Positions 1 through 11,663 of a stretch of 64,000 nucleotides of DNA are shown in pieces (the first letter of the stretch is position 1; each line of letters opens with the position of its first letter). Below the pieces are notes generated by a model, which was not told the DNA's origin, made no database searches, and saw only the letters and a program-made list of their open reading frames with translations. The DNA is from Macrosoma leucophasiata (lineage: Eukaryota > Arthropoda > Insecta > Lepidoptera > Hedylidae): positions 16,438,001-16,502,000 of the forward strand of contig JAWQUS010000032.1 of NCBI GenBank assembly GCA_036365455.1. The letters run 5' to 3'. Both the position numbers and the translations under genes were made by a program.

Positions 1-32
1 ACTGTATTTCTGCCAAATAAATTCATTAATTG

Positions 33-252
33 ACGACCCGGTTAGTCCAGCGGTGCGAAACCACCGTTTGATTCGAAGGGTCGCGGGTTCGATCCCCGCA
101 CCGGAACAAATATTTGTATGGCCTACAGATATTTGTTTCGGGTCTGGGTGTTTGTGTATGTGTTGTATGTGTACAACGGCACCCACGACACAGGTTTATA
201 CCTACTGTGGGGCTGTGAGTGTAAGCGTATTTTATTTATTTTTATTTTATTA
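33..252 (+). mobile_element. tRNA-derived SINE (Rep-B), copy 1
   Basis: The head resembles a tRNA gene: an A-box-like GGTTAGTCCAGCGG and a B box GGGTTCGATCCC. A body follows and ends in a TTTATT-rich tail. Near-identical copies lie at 40840-41043 (-), 44399-44614 (+) and 58979-59186 (-), which makes this a dispersed SINE and not a tRNA gene. It lies in intron or flank upstream of the exon at 1228. Family name unknown. Confidence 0.85.
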
Positions 253-465
253 ATTCAAAGACATTACAAGAAATAGACAGATAATACACGCATTTTAGCC
301 CCTTCGCACACGCGTCAGCTTGCTCACGATTTGAGTCTGGATCCCCGTATCATACGCGTCGACGTCATACATATTCGGTAACGTTCACACACGCGTCAAC
401 GCGACGCGTAGGATTCTAGTGCTACGTGACTTGAGCATATTGTGTAGATTATTATTTAAAAAAAA

Positions 466-605
466 ATAACTTCACGCCTGTAATTCTCAAAGGGGTAGGC
501 AGAGGTAAATGCACGCATTCAAGCATGCATGCAAACACCCACGATTCGCCGGTTACGTTTTGGCCAATTTTTTTTACATCTCCGGTCACGTTACTAAACT
601 CCGAG
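466..605 (+). repeat. Dispersed repeat Rep-H, copy 1
   Basis: This shares an ordered block (CTTCACGCCTGTAAT, GGGGTAGGCAGAGG, ATGCATTCAAGCAT-like, CGATTCGCCGGTTACG) with 19066-19260, 32285-32345 (partial) and 39571-39716, all in the + direction. The class is not identifiable by eye. Confidence 0.75.
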
Positions 606-819
606 GTAAGAAGGAAGTTTCCCCGATTATTATTTCACGGATGATATTGTATTATGAATCGCGTCGCGCGTATACGAGTACCATAATAATATATTGATCG
701 TCTGTCGAGTCGACGCGTGTGCGAAGGGACCAACTGTGAAATTTGAACGCTGAAAATTACCATTTGGCGGTAGATAGATCAGATAATGTGGTGCCCAGAC
801 CCTCGTGCTCCAACAGGAA

Positions 820-1108
820 CTTTTTTTTTTTATGTAATGGAAGTGGTAAACAAGCATGCAGTTCACATTGATGTTAAGTGATGACTGCAGCCTATAGACA
901 CCCACACAAAGACCAAGGTCAAAATGCAGATGCGTTACCACTCCTGAGGCCTATGTTCTTATGCCTCTGTGTCGGAAATTACAGGGCCGTACATTACCAC
1001 CTGACCGGAACACGATAGTGTTGAACACTACCATTTAGCGGCAAGTATATTAGGTAATGCGGTGGTGCCTACGCCCGCGAGCTCCGTCACTGGAGCTCTA
1101 CCACCAGT
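820..1108 (-). mobile_element. polyA-tailed SINE-like element (Rep-A)
   Basis: Read on the - strand it begins ACTGGTGGTAGAGCTCC-like and ends in an A tail, seen as a T run at 822-831 on +. Full copies lie at 21423-21713 (+) and 26050-26341 (-), with many partial copies. Length is about 290 bp. It lies 120 bp upstream of the exon at 1228. Confidence 0.8.
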
Positions 1109-1227
1109 CTTACTTAATCTTAGCCTTTTTAAGCATCTAAATATCTCTGATGTACACCCAAATCTGTATACCACTAACGCTATCCACGTATTTAAATGTC
1201 CCTACATAACTTAATTTCCATTCGCAG

Positions 1228-1451
1228 GTGTTGCTGCCGCCGCAGCACCAGAGCTCGGGGGGTTCGACGACGCCCGGCGTGCACTCGTCGCACCCCTAAC
1301 CTCCCCGGGGCCCCCTCGGCCTGCTGCTGGGCCCCCCCGCGCCCCCTGCGCCCCCCGCGCACCGGCGGGCCCCGCGCCCCCCGCGCCCCCGCCTGCTGCA
1401 CCTGCTCGCGTACGTCCGCAACTAGCGACACACTCACCGCCATCCTCGTGA
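1228..1451 (+). CDS. Terminal coding exon of an unrecognised + strand gene (5' part off window)
   Basis: A clean 3' splice site (pyrimidine-rich tract, TTCGCAG, ending at 1227) precedes a GC-rich block of about 220 bp in an AT-rich setting. Two frames are plausible. Frame 1 starts at 1228 and gives 23 residues rich in Q, S, G, T, P and H, ending GVHSSHP at a TAA at 1297-1299; it looks like a transcription-factor tail. The frame starting at 1230 gives about 73 residues (AAAAAPELGGFDD, then Pro/Ala-rich) ending at a TGA at 1449-1451, which coincides with the end of the GC-rich block. The frame depends on an upstream exon outside the window. I do not recognise the gene. The downstream DNA behaves like a long 3' UTR. 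Confidence 0.55.
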
Positions 1452-1506
1452 TAAATAGACGAGTTCAAATGATTCGATCGAGACGACCATACTCGTCGTT
1501 GCGAGA

Positions 1507-1698
1507 GTTGAGATATTGATAGTCGATTCCGTGTGATCTTAGCTCAAGATATTGATGACATTCTCAAAGCGTATTCTACTCCAAAGAGAGTCGAGATATC
1601 GTTGATTCAGAGTGATCAGCGCTCAAGGGTGATTAAATTCTCGAAACATCTTTCTCACAAATGATCAATGAACAAGCCTAAGTGATTAACCCCTCAAG
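1507..1698 (+). repeat. Cluster of GTGATY-N4/5-CTCAAG motifs
   Basis: Three copies of GTGATY followed 4-5 nt later by CTCAAG start at 1533, 1612 and 1682. They are interleaved with three GAGATATTGAT-like words near 1508, 1544 and 1591. The cluster lies just after the last coding exon, so it may be a degenerate tandem array or a set of RNA-binding sites in the 3' UTR. Confidence 0.35.
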
Positions 1699-4600
1699 AC
1701 GTTCATATGGCTCATGATCAATACAGAATATACTAATTAACTGCTCGAGATTCATCACCTTTTTTATCAATAGAGTGACTCTTTTCGATATGATCAATGT
1801 GTTTGTTGAAGATATTACTGAGAAACATTGGTAAAACATATCTTTGAGCTATCATGGGATCAAATCAGATTGGTAATGTGCGATGACTAATTATGCTGTG
1901 CTGGTGTTTTTTAGACACTTTAAGATGTGCTAAACAAAGCTCGGATTGACCAATGTGTATTGTGTGAACAAGATCAAGGAACAAAGAAAGTGCGGTGTGG
2001 TCCAGTTGTCTACTTTTGGGTTGAATAGTCAATACTACTACTGTTATCGTTATGGACGAAAGAGATAAACAATGCGGTGGAAGGAGACAGTATATAATTA
2101 TGATCTATGCTGTGTTTTGAGTAAACTGAAGATCGTGAAACTACATGAATATCCTTTTGATCAAAGGACAAACATAGAGCCTTCAAGAATGTTCACAGCA
2201 CATGTTCACTCATGTTTGAGGATGAATGAGTAGCATAGCACAGCACAGAATCATTATAATTAGTCACTTACTCATTGACGGAATGATTGCTCTTTAAATT
2301 GAACTCAAAATATCACGAATTAAATGATGGCAAATTCAGTGTGTGACTGTCTAATACATAGAGAATTGACTGAGCATTGTGAAGTTTATACCAGGTGAAA
2401 AGTGAGCAAGAAACAAAAGTGGCAAAGAAGCTGGAGGGGTGTAGTAGAAGAAAGAATAAGACAACCAGTGGTCTCTTTATTTCTTCTACTACATATCCTA
2501 AAAGAAAAGAGACAGATGTAGTTCATTTGGTCACTGTGAATAGACAATTTTATAAGAACATTGTTCAGTCCAATCTCTGTGTTCATGGTGCCTCTATAAT
2601 GCGTAGCTGTCAGAGTTGTCATAAGTTTAAGAAATGAAACATAGGGTTTATGTATCTTTATAAATTGTTCGAGTAACTAAAAACTTGTGTAATATGATTT
2701 TTTTATGTTAGCGCCTTAAATGATTGTAAGGTTTGTAGTGAAGATGGAGTTGGAAAGTTATTAGAGCAATGATCAGATTTAAAACAGAAGTCAACAATTT
2801 ACACGGCATGTTTAACGTGGAGGCTGAATGTTATCATTCCATTAACTATGTATCACAAAATATAAAATCTAAAGTGTAATGCTCAACAAATTTTTTTGAC
2901 TGGAACCTATTCGGAGTGTAGTCTTTATTCTTTACTCCAAACTTCACTATACACACTTGATATTCAGGAATTAATGAGATTGTTTACGGCATTATGAAAT
3001 TTAATAACTAAATAATATGAAACATCTTTTTAAAAAATGTGACAAGTTTGACAGTGATCGCTAGTGGCGCCACCTAGTGAAGTGCGGCAACTGTGACCTA
3101 CAGCGGGGACCGTGCGCCGATCGTGCGAGAGACTCAACGAGGATGTATTTATATGTAACATATAAATATGAAGTCTTAATTCAAGCAGACACTGGCTAAA
3201 ATGCCTTGTTACTAAAGTGTAACTGTGTGACATGTTTAAATGTGTTTGTCTTTGAAATACTTTATATATTTGATATTTTTTACTGCGCTGGCGTCGCGCC
3301 AGTTCGGTCGCTCGCCGCCGGGGCGAGCCGAGTGCGGCCTCACCCCTGGGCGCGAGTCGGGGTAGGTTGTGTAATATACTTAGGTTAACCGGTGACCGTG
3401 TCGATTTTTTATCGGTGAATCTTTAAACTGTATCGATAATTCGAGATATCATTCGGTAATGCTGGACGTTATCGATTCACTGCATAGTAATATAAATGTA
3501 GGTTTATGTCAATTATATGTGTTCCGATAGGCAGCTCAGTGTTAAATGACAGCTGGTTTATTGAATGCTGGTTATTTTATGAAAACGTTACTATATTTTT
3601 TTTTTCGGATAGCTCCTTTTTGCATGTTGAATAAATATTTATAGTACTTAGAAGTACATAAGATTTCTAGTTTCAAAACGGCATCAAAATAAATGTTTAA
3701 ATAACTTAATAGGAACTCAAAGAGTTCAAATTACTCGTTCAAATAGAGAACTATTTATTGTATCTTGAAGATTGATATTGAATAGAAAATAAAGAATTTC
3801 TATAGACCAAAATGAGGAGTCGTTTGTGGCGATATCATGGTTGCGATGGTGAAAGAATACGTACATTGAACTGTGTATATGAACCTGTTGCATAAATACA
3901 TAGGCATATATGAGAAAGACCAGCGGTTCAACCGCTTAACTGAATCGCTTTTACATCTTTCTTCCTTTAATAGCAATAGCGCCTTTCGGACCATCTGGTC
4001 AACTATCCTAAAAAGACAACTTCCCTCGCTTTAATAACGCCTGCTAAGCTTTTAGGGATCACACCCAAAAATCTTCAAATTAGAGTCGTCTGTTATACCA
4101 TATTATAACCCAGCCTAAGTCTGAAATAGTGTTACTAATACGTATAACTTTTGAAAATATTAACGTTTTTCAACAGTTGTATTTTACGTTAGTAAATCTG
4201 ATCCAACACTATTTGTCAATTGCGCAACTGCGGAATAAATTAAACTGTATAATAAAGCAAGAAAAATCCCGGACCGCCAGAGAGCCCGCGATCGTAAAGA
4301 AAAAGAAATAACTACAGTCAGATTATAGCTATTGCCCTGATAGGTAGCACGGTCTTAACGAAGATAAAATCGATTCGGTTAGGCGGTCAAGCCGCACGTA
4401 ATTCAAACAAAACAGTCAATGTACTATTTCTGCATAACAACCATGCTGTAAACCGGGCAGATATGTTCAGTTTAAATGTTGGTCGTATTTATTTTCCCTA
4501 TTTCTTTCTTGTCTACAAAACAGCTTAAAGCTTCACCGACGAAAAATCGAGAACATTCGCCCGATTGTTTTTCGTGAACGTCGCGTTGCGTGGCAACACG

Positions 4601-5935
4601 TCGCGTCGCGTTGTATTTATTTAGTGCTACGTTAGTTTTACGAACCCTCCGCGAATCTTTCCATTGTCGACGGACAGTCGAACTTCGCTATCTGTGGACT
4701 TGTTTTTTTTTTTTTATTGCCTCGAGTGTTTTCCAAGTCCAGTGTGGAATGTTTGGATTTGAGCACCGAGTGAATTTGGAGCGATTTTTTTTTATTATAG
4801 GATGACAATGGCTAGCGAAAATAGTCTTAAAGCATCTCTCGTATATTCATAGATTATTATGATTTTTTAAAACGTATATTTGGAGATCAAAAATAACTTT
4901 GGGGTTGTATCATTGGAATCATTTTATGAAATATGATTCTTTAATCAAAATCAACATGATTTTGAAATCAAAACGCCCGAATAATATTTTGAAGTGATTT
5001 TATATTTGTGATATTCAATTGTCAAAAGTTTTTGATACAAATTAGTGTGATATTACTTTCCAAACGATTCATTATTAGTTGGTCTCTTAACATGTAAAAA
5101 AAATAATTAATAGAAACTTCGTTTAGAATCAAAGAGGTAGGTCGTCGATTGAATTAAAAGATAAAGGAAAGGTATCATAATTATCTTGCGCTCCAATATA
5201 GAGTTTATAATCAGATATTTGTTCCAAATCGCTTCAAAAATCGGTGCAGTCCTAAGTAACTTAGTCATATATACTACAAAGGTTATATGTATACAATATT
5301 TATTTCTACGATTACTGCCTACATGTTGTGCGAATCCGAAGAATTAAGTCGGTGCGTATAGAGCGCAAGTAGATATGACAATAAAGTGAATTTGATAGGT
5401 ATAGGATAGGAACTAATTTCGCAACCGTACACGAGGTGGAGTTGTCATTATATCGGACATATTATCGGCGTGAATTTTTATACGGTGGCAAATATATATG
5501 GAAAAAGAATATCAATATAAACTTTTTAATTTTACTTCGTTGTTGTGAACTATATCAAAACAAAAAATCAGTATTGATTCCGATATAACAATCTAAATAT
5601 ATTCTAATATCTACACTCGTGTCGGTTGCGACCGATCAAAATCAATTCTATATTTTTGAAAAATCCACACCGTTAAAATAAGAATAGATGTTTGATATTT
5701 CCATATTTGAATCGGGACTAATTGGATTAAATGTATAGATTCCTTTAGGCTGTCCCTTCAGAACAAATTCCATGTCCTTTTTACGGTATACAATAAAGGT
5801 TTTCCATGAAATCCGCGGTTTGAAGGAATTAACAATTTCCCAACGTTATTGTGTAACTAATTAAAATTAAATACATATATTATGTCAGAATGAAAATGTG
5901 GAAAACCGTCCAAAAATTCGCAATTAGTTAGCCGT

Positions 5936-6199
5936 GTTTTTTATGAGATATTACCTAAAATGTGGCTCAACTACTTATTTGTTTACTTGACTATAATAAT
6001 GGTAGCTTTGATGAATCCAAATGGAAAATAAAGATGAATATAGTTTGAAAATAATTTCTCAAGTCTCGTTTTTTATGAGATATTACCTAAAATGTGGCTC
6101 AACTACTTATTTGTTTACTTGACTATAATAATGGTAGCTTTGATGAATCCAAATGCAAAATAAAGATGAATATAGTTTGAAAATAATTTCTCAAGTCTC
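5936..6199. repeat. Tandem duplication, 132-bp unit, two copies
   Basis: Units 5936-6067 and 6068-6199 are nearly identical, starting GTTTTTTATGAGATATTACC; one visible difference is AATGGAAAA against AATGCAAAA. The second unit overlaps the 3' end of the - strand ORF at 6123-7106. The high identity implies a recent duplication. Confidence 0.9.
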
Positions 6200-7106
6200 T
6201 CCAATAGAAACAGTTTGTTATTGTTTTGGGAGGATTCTCTTCTTTGTACAACTCTTTTGCAGAGTATTTATCGTGCTGGGTTTTTAAAAGATCTTCCTCC
6301 CACTTAGCAAGTTCCTCCTTAAGCCAAGTAGAAGTAAATAATACATCTAGGTCATGCGGAGGTAGGTATAGATTGTCTTTTATATTGTGACTCTCTAGAA
6401 TAAGTTTGCGTTCTATTAAAAACTTCATTACCTTGGTTTCTCCAACTGCTTTTGGATTTTTGTCAGTCCAATAGACTTGAGTATTTCCTGCCTCAATTAT
6501 ATAAATGTCTGAATTATCAGAGATTTCTGCTTTTCCACGTAGATATTTGAATACATCGGATCCTGTATTATAGGAGTATCGCACCATGATCAATTTCTTC
6601 TCCCTTAAATCAACAATGTCCCATTGATATGAAATAGGTCCAATGTTCCATTGCTCACAATTTTTTTTCATTGTTGCCTCTTTCATAGGCATGTGGTTTA
6701 TCATCTTAAACCTATAATCATCTTTACTTTCTTCGATTTCTTCTTCCAACATAGCCTCATCTTCTGTAGTTACGTTACTACTTGATGAAGTAGTTTCAGA
6801 GGTAGTCAGGGTGCTTAACGATTCATGCAGTTTTGAGGTGTAAGGTAAGGGGTGTTCTCTCTTCATCTTTTTTGTCAATGTGAGTCCAGCGTGATGTACT
6901 GCTGCCCGTTTTCCTTTCCCTGATTTTTCTGTTGATCTCTTCAATTCCTTATTACATAGCAACATGCACAGCATTACATGAAGAAGGTGATGTTCTTTTT
7001 CTCTTCCACTCATGGAGTACCATTTTGAATGCCGTTTGCCAAAATGTTCAATTATTTCTATAGAGTACAATTGGTTCCCCAATAACAATTTTGAATAAGA
7101 GTCCAT
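6123..7106 (-). CDS. Orphan 327-aa ORF next to a truncated gag
   Basis: This is an uninterrupted - strand ORF of 327 codons with protein-like composition. It has a basic region near residues 70-85 and a Ser/Thr-rich stretch around 95-115. An acidic patch of Glu and Asp follows at about 115-130, then a mixed region with aromatic and charged residues (QWDIVDLREKKLIMVRYSY and similar). I see no zinc finger, RT, protease or transposase motif and do not recognise the family. It starts 25 bp downstream of the end of a short retroelement gag fragment on the same strand. Its last codons lie in a recent 132-bp tandem duplication, so the original C-terminus may differ. It could be part of the retroelement, a captured host sequence or a separate insertion. 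It is not obviously decayed, with no internal stop or frameshift. Confidence 0.5.
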   Translation of the reverse strand: MDSYSKLLLGNQLYSIEIIEHFGKRHSKWYSMSGREKEHHLLHVMLCMLLCNKELKRSTEKSGKGKRAAVHHAGLTLTKKMKREHPLPYTSKLHESLSTLTTSETTSSSSNVTTEDEAMLEEEIEESKDDYRFKMINHMPMKEATMKKNCEQWNIGPISYQWDIVDLREKKLIMVRYSYNTGSDVFKYLRGKAEISDNSDIYIIEAGNTQVYWTDKNPKAVGETKVMKFLIERKLILESHNIKDNLYLPPHDLDVLFTSTWLKEELAKWEEDLLKTQHDKYSAKELYKEENPPKTITNCFYWRDLRNYFQTIFIFILHLDSSKLPLL

Positions 7107-7130
7107 AATGATGTTTGAAATAAGGATCTG

Positions 7131-7313
7131 TTAATCACCCGGGGCACCAATGAGGTTCACCAACAAATTAGCCTGAACTTCTTCTGGCTCTCTGCTCACT
7201 CCAGACGCCTTAATAAATACGTCAAATTGCTTTCGCCATTGACGCCAGGATTCCGACCGCCCGGCCGGACCATCCTCGAGGCCTAATTCAACTGGAGGAC
7301 GCGCATGTTCCAT
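7131..7313 (-). pseudogene. Truncated Ty3/Gypsy-type gag N-terminus
   Basis: This 60-codon ORF contains WRQWRKQFDVFIKASG and a following LLVNLIGA segment. Together they match the N-terminal capsid pattern W-x2-W-x2-F...ASG...LL-x2-IG of Gypsy/mag-like gag proteins. The homology stops abruptly after IGAPG with a stop, where a full gag would run several hundred residues. A start Met with upstream PBS-like sequence supports a genuine 5' end of an LTR element whose body is missing. Confidence 0.6.
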
Positions 7314-7381
7314 AATTTAGGTACCTACTAATTTATTCGGTTTTAATTTGGTTTTTTTTTTTAATAAAATATAGGCACCGC

Positions 7382-7520
7382 TGTCACCATGTAGTGAAAC
7401 ATACGTCAGTTAGTTGAACACTGTTTATTACCAGCCAGCAGCAATATTACAAAGAGTATATACTACAATAGCAATCTTTGGCCCCCTTTGGATTGATAAT
7501 GTTGTTTTTTTTTATCTGTT
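7382..7520 (-). mobile_element. Possible LTR remnant and primer-binding site
   Basis: On the - strand an ...CACTACA end is followed directly by TGGTGACAGCGGTGCC (about 7386-7401), the layout of an LTR terminus plus tRNA primer-binding site starting with TGG. The truncated gag ATG follows about 75 bp further on. No second LTR was found, so the upstream LTR boundary is uncertain. Confidence 0.45.
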
Positions 7521-10380
7521 CGTGATACTCCGAAATATTCCATATATTTAATTACCCTTGGAAAGAAAGAAATTGTTTTTTTTTTAAACAACTGTCCCTT
7601 AACACGAAAACGAAATTTTCAAGTTCCGAGAATGTTTTCAAAGTTCACAGAAATGTCCAGGCTTATTTTAACGGTACAAGTGCACAATTACTGTCCTCTG
7701 CTAAACATTGTTAGGTCCTTAAAGTATTTTTTTTTCTCGATACTGCCTAGATTAGGTGATATTAATTATTAACAATAGTATAATATAATACGCGGCCGTT
7801 TCGGTGCTGTAAATCGATTCGGTCCGTTAAGAGCACGTGTTACAAAAGGCTCAGTAGTACACCATAGACATCTATGGGTCTATAGACCTCTATAACACGA
7901 GAATATGTAATATGACTACGAAAAAACTATATATTACATATCAATAGATTCATAATAGGCGCTTCAACACGTGTCTCGCGACCGGGTTTTTCTGAATGTT
8001 CCATCTGGTTCCGAAAACAGGGTTTCCTATTTTTGGGACCAGAGTCTGTTTGATTGTTTGTATGTTTTATGAATCAAGGGGGGCTCAGTCCATGACCTCC
8101 GCGCGGTGCTCCCTGGGTAGCGCCAAATGTGGACTCGCATTCACATTTCTTCCAAATTTTAAGAGAACGCGCTATATGTATCGGCCACTCATGGATAAAA
8201 ATTATGGTGCTGTTCGATTCCATTTTTTTTTTCAATTGGGTACTTGACGCGTATGTAATGAATTGTTATATTTGACTAAAAGTCGCGGTATTTCAATGTA
8301 ACTGCTGTCGCCTATTCATTTAAAATATCTAATTGCATATTTAAATTTTGTTGTTCGTGACATACATTAAACAGTCATGTACCCTTTTGTACGGTGTTCT
8401 AAAGCGAACCTAAAATTTCGCCTGTATAAAGTATGCTGTCATTAACAGTGATAATCCCTGTGTGTATGTTTGCGTGTATGATTGGTCATTTTAATAAAAG
8501 GATACGCGATACGCCACTTTGGAGCCACCAAAATATAAACCACGATATATACAGCGATTTATGGGTAGGAATTGTAGATTTTTTACCCAATCGACGTAAT
8601 TAACGATGTTATATAAAAATACGAAATTTGACGCTCCTTACACACCGAACTACGTTTAGGGGCGTACAATTTTCTGATTTATGCACATTACGTTTAAAAA
8701 TAGCTAGTTATACAATAGACGTATTTACAACTATAAATAAATAATATAAAAGATGACAGATAAGACACTGTATAAATCTCTTCCTAAGTCCATGGATATA
8801 TAGAAACAGTTGTACATATGTATATAGGGAATATAGAGGGAAATAAGAGTCCTTTCCTGCAAACGGCTTCTATTCGTGTATAATTTGTGATGTATAAATA
8901 CGAAAACGGAAATTTAAAAAATCACAAAAAAAAAAGATTAACGGAAAGGGCCTAAACGACCGGCGCCGTATTCGGGGTATGAGATGAATGTGGCGCCGAT
9001 CGTGAATATTATTGTTTTTTTTTTTCTTTATTTCCTCTTTTTGTTTTGATTTGAAATTTTTATTAGCGTGTGTCCACCGCGTATGTGTTTGTTTCTGACG
9101 TGTGTGTGATATGAGATATTCTATGAGCGTCTGTTGTTTGTTGTGCGCCGTATAAAGTATGAGAATACCTATTATTATATCGAAATAGTGTGTCGCGGCT
9201 CTAGTGCGGCCACCTTGTTTGTTTTTAGTAGTGAGGTGACTCAATTCGCGGTTGCTTACCGTTTTTTTATGTTACTGTGTAATTAATACTTTTTTGTATG
9301 TAATTTATGAGTCGAAGTTCCTTTGACCGGTTAATATAATACGGTTGTGGATTACAATATTTGTACTCTCCAAAAAAGTAAAAAAAATATCTCGAAGTTG
9401 TTACATTAAGGATACACCGGAGTAAATCAAAACTATTTTATTATACGTTTTTTCAAAATCCGCAAAAGCTGAGCCGGTATAATCTTCCAAAGTAATTTCT
9501 AGTCGAAACAGAATATTTTTTATATTAATTCAAGGTCAACAAAACTTTACAAAACAGTTCGATTTTGAACATTCATTTTCACACTGGTGCCAAAACTTCG
9601 GTGTGTCCTCATTGTAAAAGGCATGATGTTACTCGTGGCAACGTTTTATGAACCTTATTTAATTATAATCCACTCATTGTTTCAATTTTACAGTAAATAA
9701 AATTACGCTACGAGAAATGATCGCATCATTGTATGCGTGTGCGTACGCAAGTTACACGCAAGTTTCAATAAATAAAATATAACGTGCCCGATTTATTTAA
9801 GCGTCGCAAAAATCGGGATTCATATCGCATGTAGTTAAGAGTTAGCCAGACGATTGTGTTAAAGATTGACGTTTTAAGAAATATTGTTTTTTTAATAACC
9901 TCTATTTTGGACTATCTATAGAGGTAAATTATCTTCTTGTACATTTTAAACATTTAAAAACAATAACTACGCTTTGTTTCTGTGATATGTTGTCTGCGTA
10001 TAGACTGTTTGAAATTCTTTTATAATTTAGTTTAAATTACGCTGTGAAAGTTAGAAACAATATTAATTTCATGCGTCTCTTCTTGACGTACAAATAATAT
10101 TGATATACAACTAACATCAATAGATAGACAATTATATTTACCGTCATCGACATCTTAAACAGCCGTGATTTAGAGTAAAGTGCATATTTTATACAAATTT
10201 AATTGTATTTACATCCATAACTCGTGCAGAATGCGCCTAGAAATCTACTTCCTTTTTTTTTAATAGTGGCAGATCGTACACAAGAAGTTTAGAACTACTG
10301 ATAAGTAGTTATGAAAACGTGTAATGCGTTATTTTTAGTTCAAAGTCATTTGCCCAGGACTTCCGTCTTAAATTATATTC
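7521..10380. other. AT-rich, repeat-poor stretch; no gene seen
   Basis: There are no convincing ORFs or dispersed repeats. It holds two back-to-back Pumilio-like octamers and several T- and A-runs. It is best read as part of the long 3' UTR. Confidence 0.4.
8811..8826 (+). promoter_or_regulatory. Two adjacent Pumilio-response-like octamers
   Basis: TGTACATA (8811-8818) is followed immediately by TGTATATA (8819-8826). Both fit the PUF consensus TGTANATA. A further TGTAAATA lies near 11321. The sites matter only if the region is transcribed on + as inferred. Confidence 0.35.
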
Positions 10381-10523
10381 TTACGGCCAAATACTCAAAC
10401 GTCACTTAAATTTAAGGGGGACTTAAAAGTCTTCTGTCTTTTATAAAACACGTTCAAACGAAAGAGATTGTGCACATTTGAGGGTTGCTTAAAATTGAGT
10501 GACGTTTGAGTATTCGGCCATTA
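10381..10523. mobile_element. MITE with ~36-bp terminal inverted repeats (Rep-E), copy 1
   Basis: The ends are inverted copies: CGGCCAAATACTCAAACGTC at the left and GACGTTTGAGTATTCGGCC at the right. Internal sequence also pairs (ACTTAAAAGTCTTCTGTC). A second copy lies at 61702-61843 in the corepressor gene. No coding capacity. It is one of few repeats inside the putative long 3' UTR. Confidence 0.8.
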
Positions 10524-11663
10524 CAAAGGCAAAGTTTTTATTCGCTCATTTAGTTTTGCTTTAAATTGTCTCCTATTGTGAATTTAAATTAGTTTGACCA
10601 AATATTGAAATCGGTAACATTTTTGTCTGGCTATCTCTGCGACTACGAAATACATTTTAGAAGAACTCATTTTAATTTTGATCAACACTTGCAAACCAAT
10701 CCTAGTTGCATCGCAATTGTTTACGGATGATTATAGTGTTTCTTTTTTAAGCTTTATTTTGTGTCATGTTTTTCCAAAAGTTTTAAATTCAGAAATTTGT
10801 CCCGCTTTTCCAAAGTTTTTGAATCCGTAAACGATGTGTGTTGTCTTGCAAATATTTCAACACAAAGACATCCATAGATCTCGATGCGACGCATCCGCTA
10901 CCCATTTACTGAATTCTTGTGCCTTGAAGTTTTAATGAATGACGTTTGCGAACTGTTTTAGAAGATATACATTGTCTATGACTTAATGTGAGGCTGCGGC
11001 CACGTTAGCGCGATGCCAGTGTGATGATATTTATCGTGTTCAAAGCATTCCCGTTGCCGATCGACTGATTATTTTGGCTATATCACAGTCACCCGCACTA
11101 ATGTGGCTGTCGCGTATTTAAAAACTTTTAAAAATCTGCCACCAGTCCAACATTTTTAGGCTGCCGCACAGTAGTTGCTCGTCAATCTGTTTCAAAAGGC
11201 AACGTTAGCAACTGTTCAATTGTTCATAACTGCGACCCAAGAATGTTGGGGCTGGTTTGCATTGCAACCGTAAACAGCTTTCTTGTTTAGTACCTGAAAC
11301 ACGGCACTTTTCTGCGTAATGTAAATATACCGGCTGTACAATGGACGAGCTGTTTGTGTTTGGGTACGGCCGGCGACGTGGGTCGTCTATGCCTTATGTA
11401 TAGCCCGGGAAGGTGTTACCAACGTGGTTCGTACCACCCCATCGAACTCCTTGATGTGGTGGTCGGACGATCGCAAAGACTGAGTATGAGCTGGTTTTTG
11501 GATAGAGCAATTGGCTCGGTACCTATGTATAGTGCTTACGTGCATCTCGGCTTGATTTTGTTTTGACGAGTGTAAAGGTTATGTAAAAGAACCACTGTGC
11601 CAAATGTGGGCACTATTCACTTATGTTGGCTGACACGTACAGCTGTGTCAATGAATATTTTTC

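Noticed and set aside
1192..1468. - strand Gly/Ala/Arg-rich ORFs opposite the exon at 1228
   Set aside because: GC-rich shadows; the + strand has the clean acceptor and plausible tails.
8870..9244. 124-aa - strand ORF in AT-rich DNA
   Set aside because: Lys/Asn/Ile/Phe-rich composition typical of a chance AT-rich ORF, with no splice or family support.
11354..11566. 70-aa + strand ORF before the poly(A) signal
   Set aside because: No recognised motif and no start context support; left as UTR.
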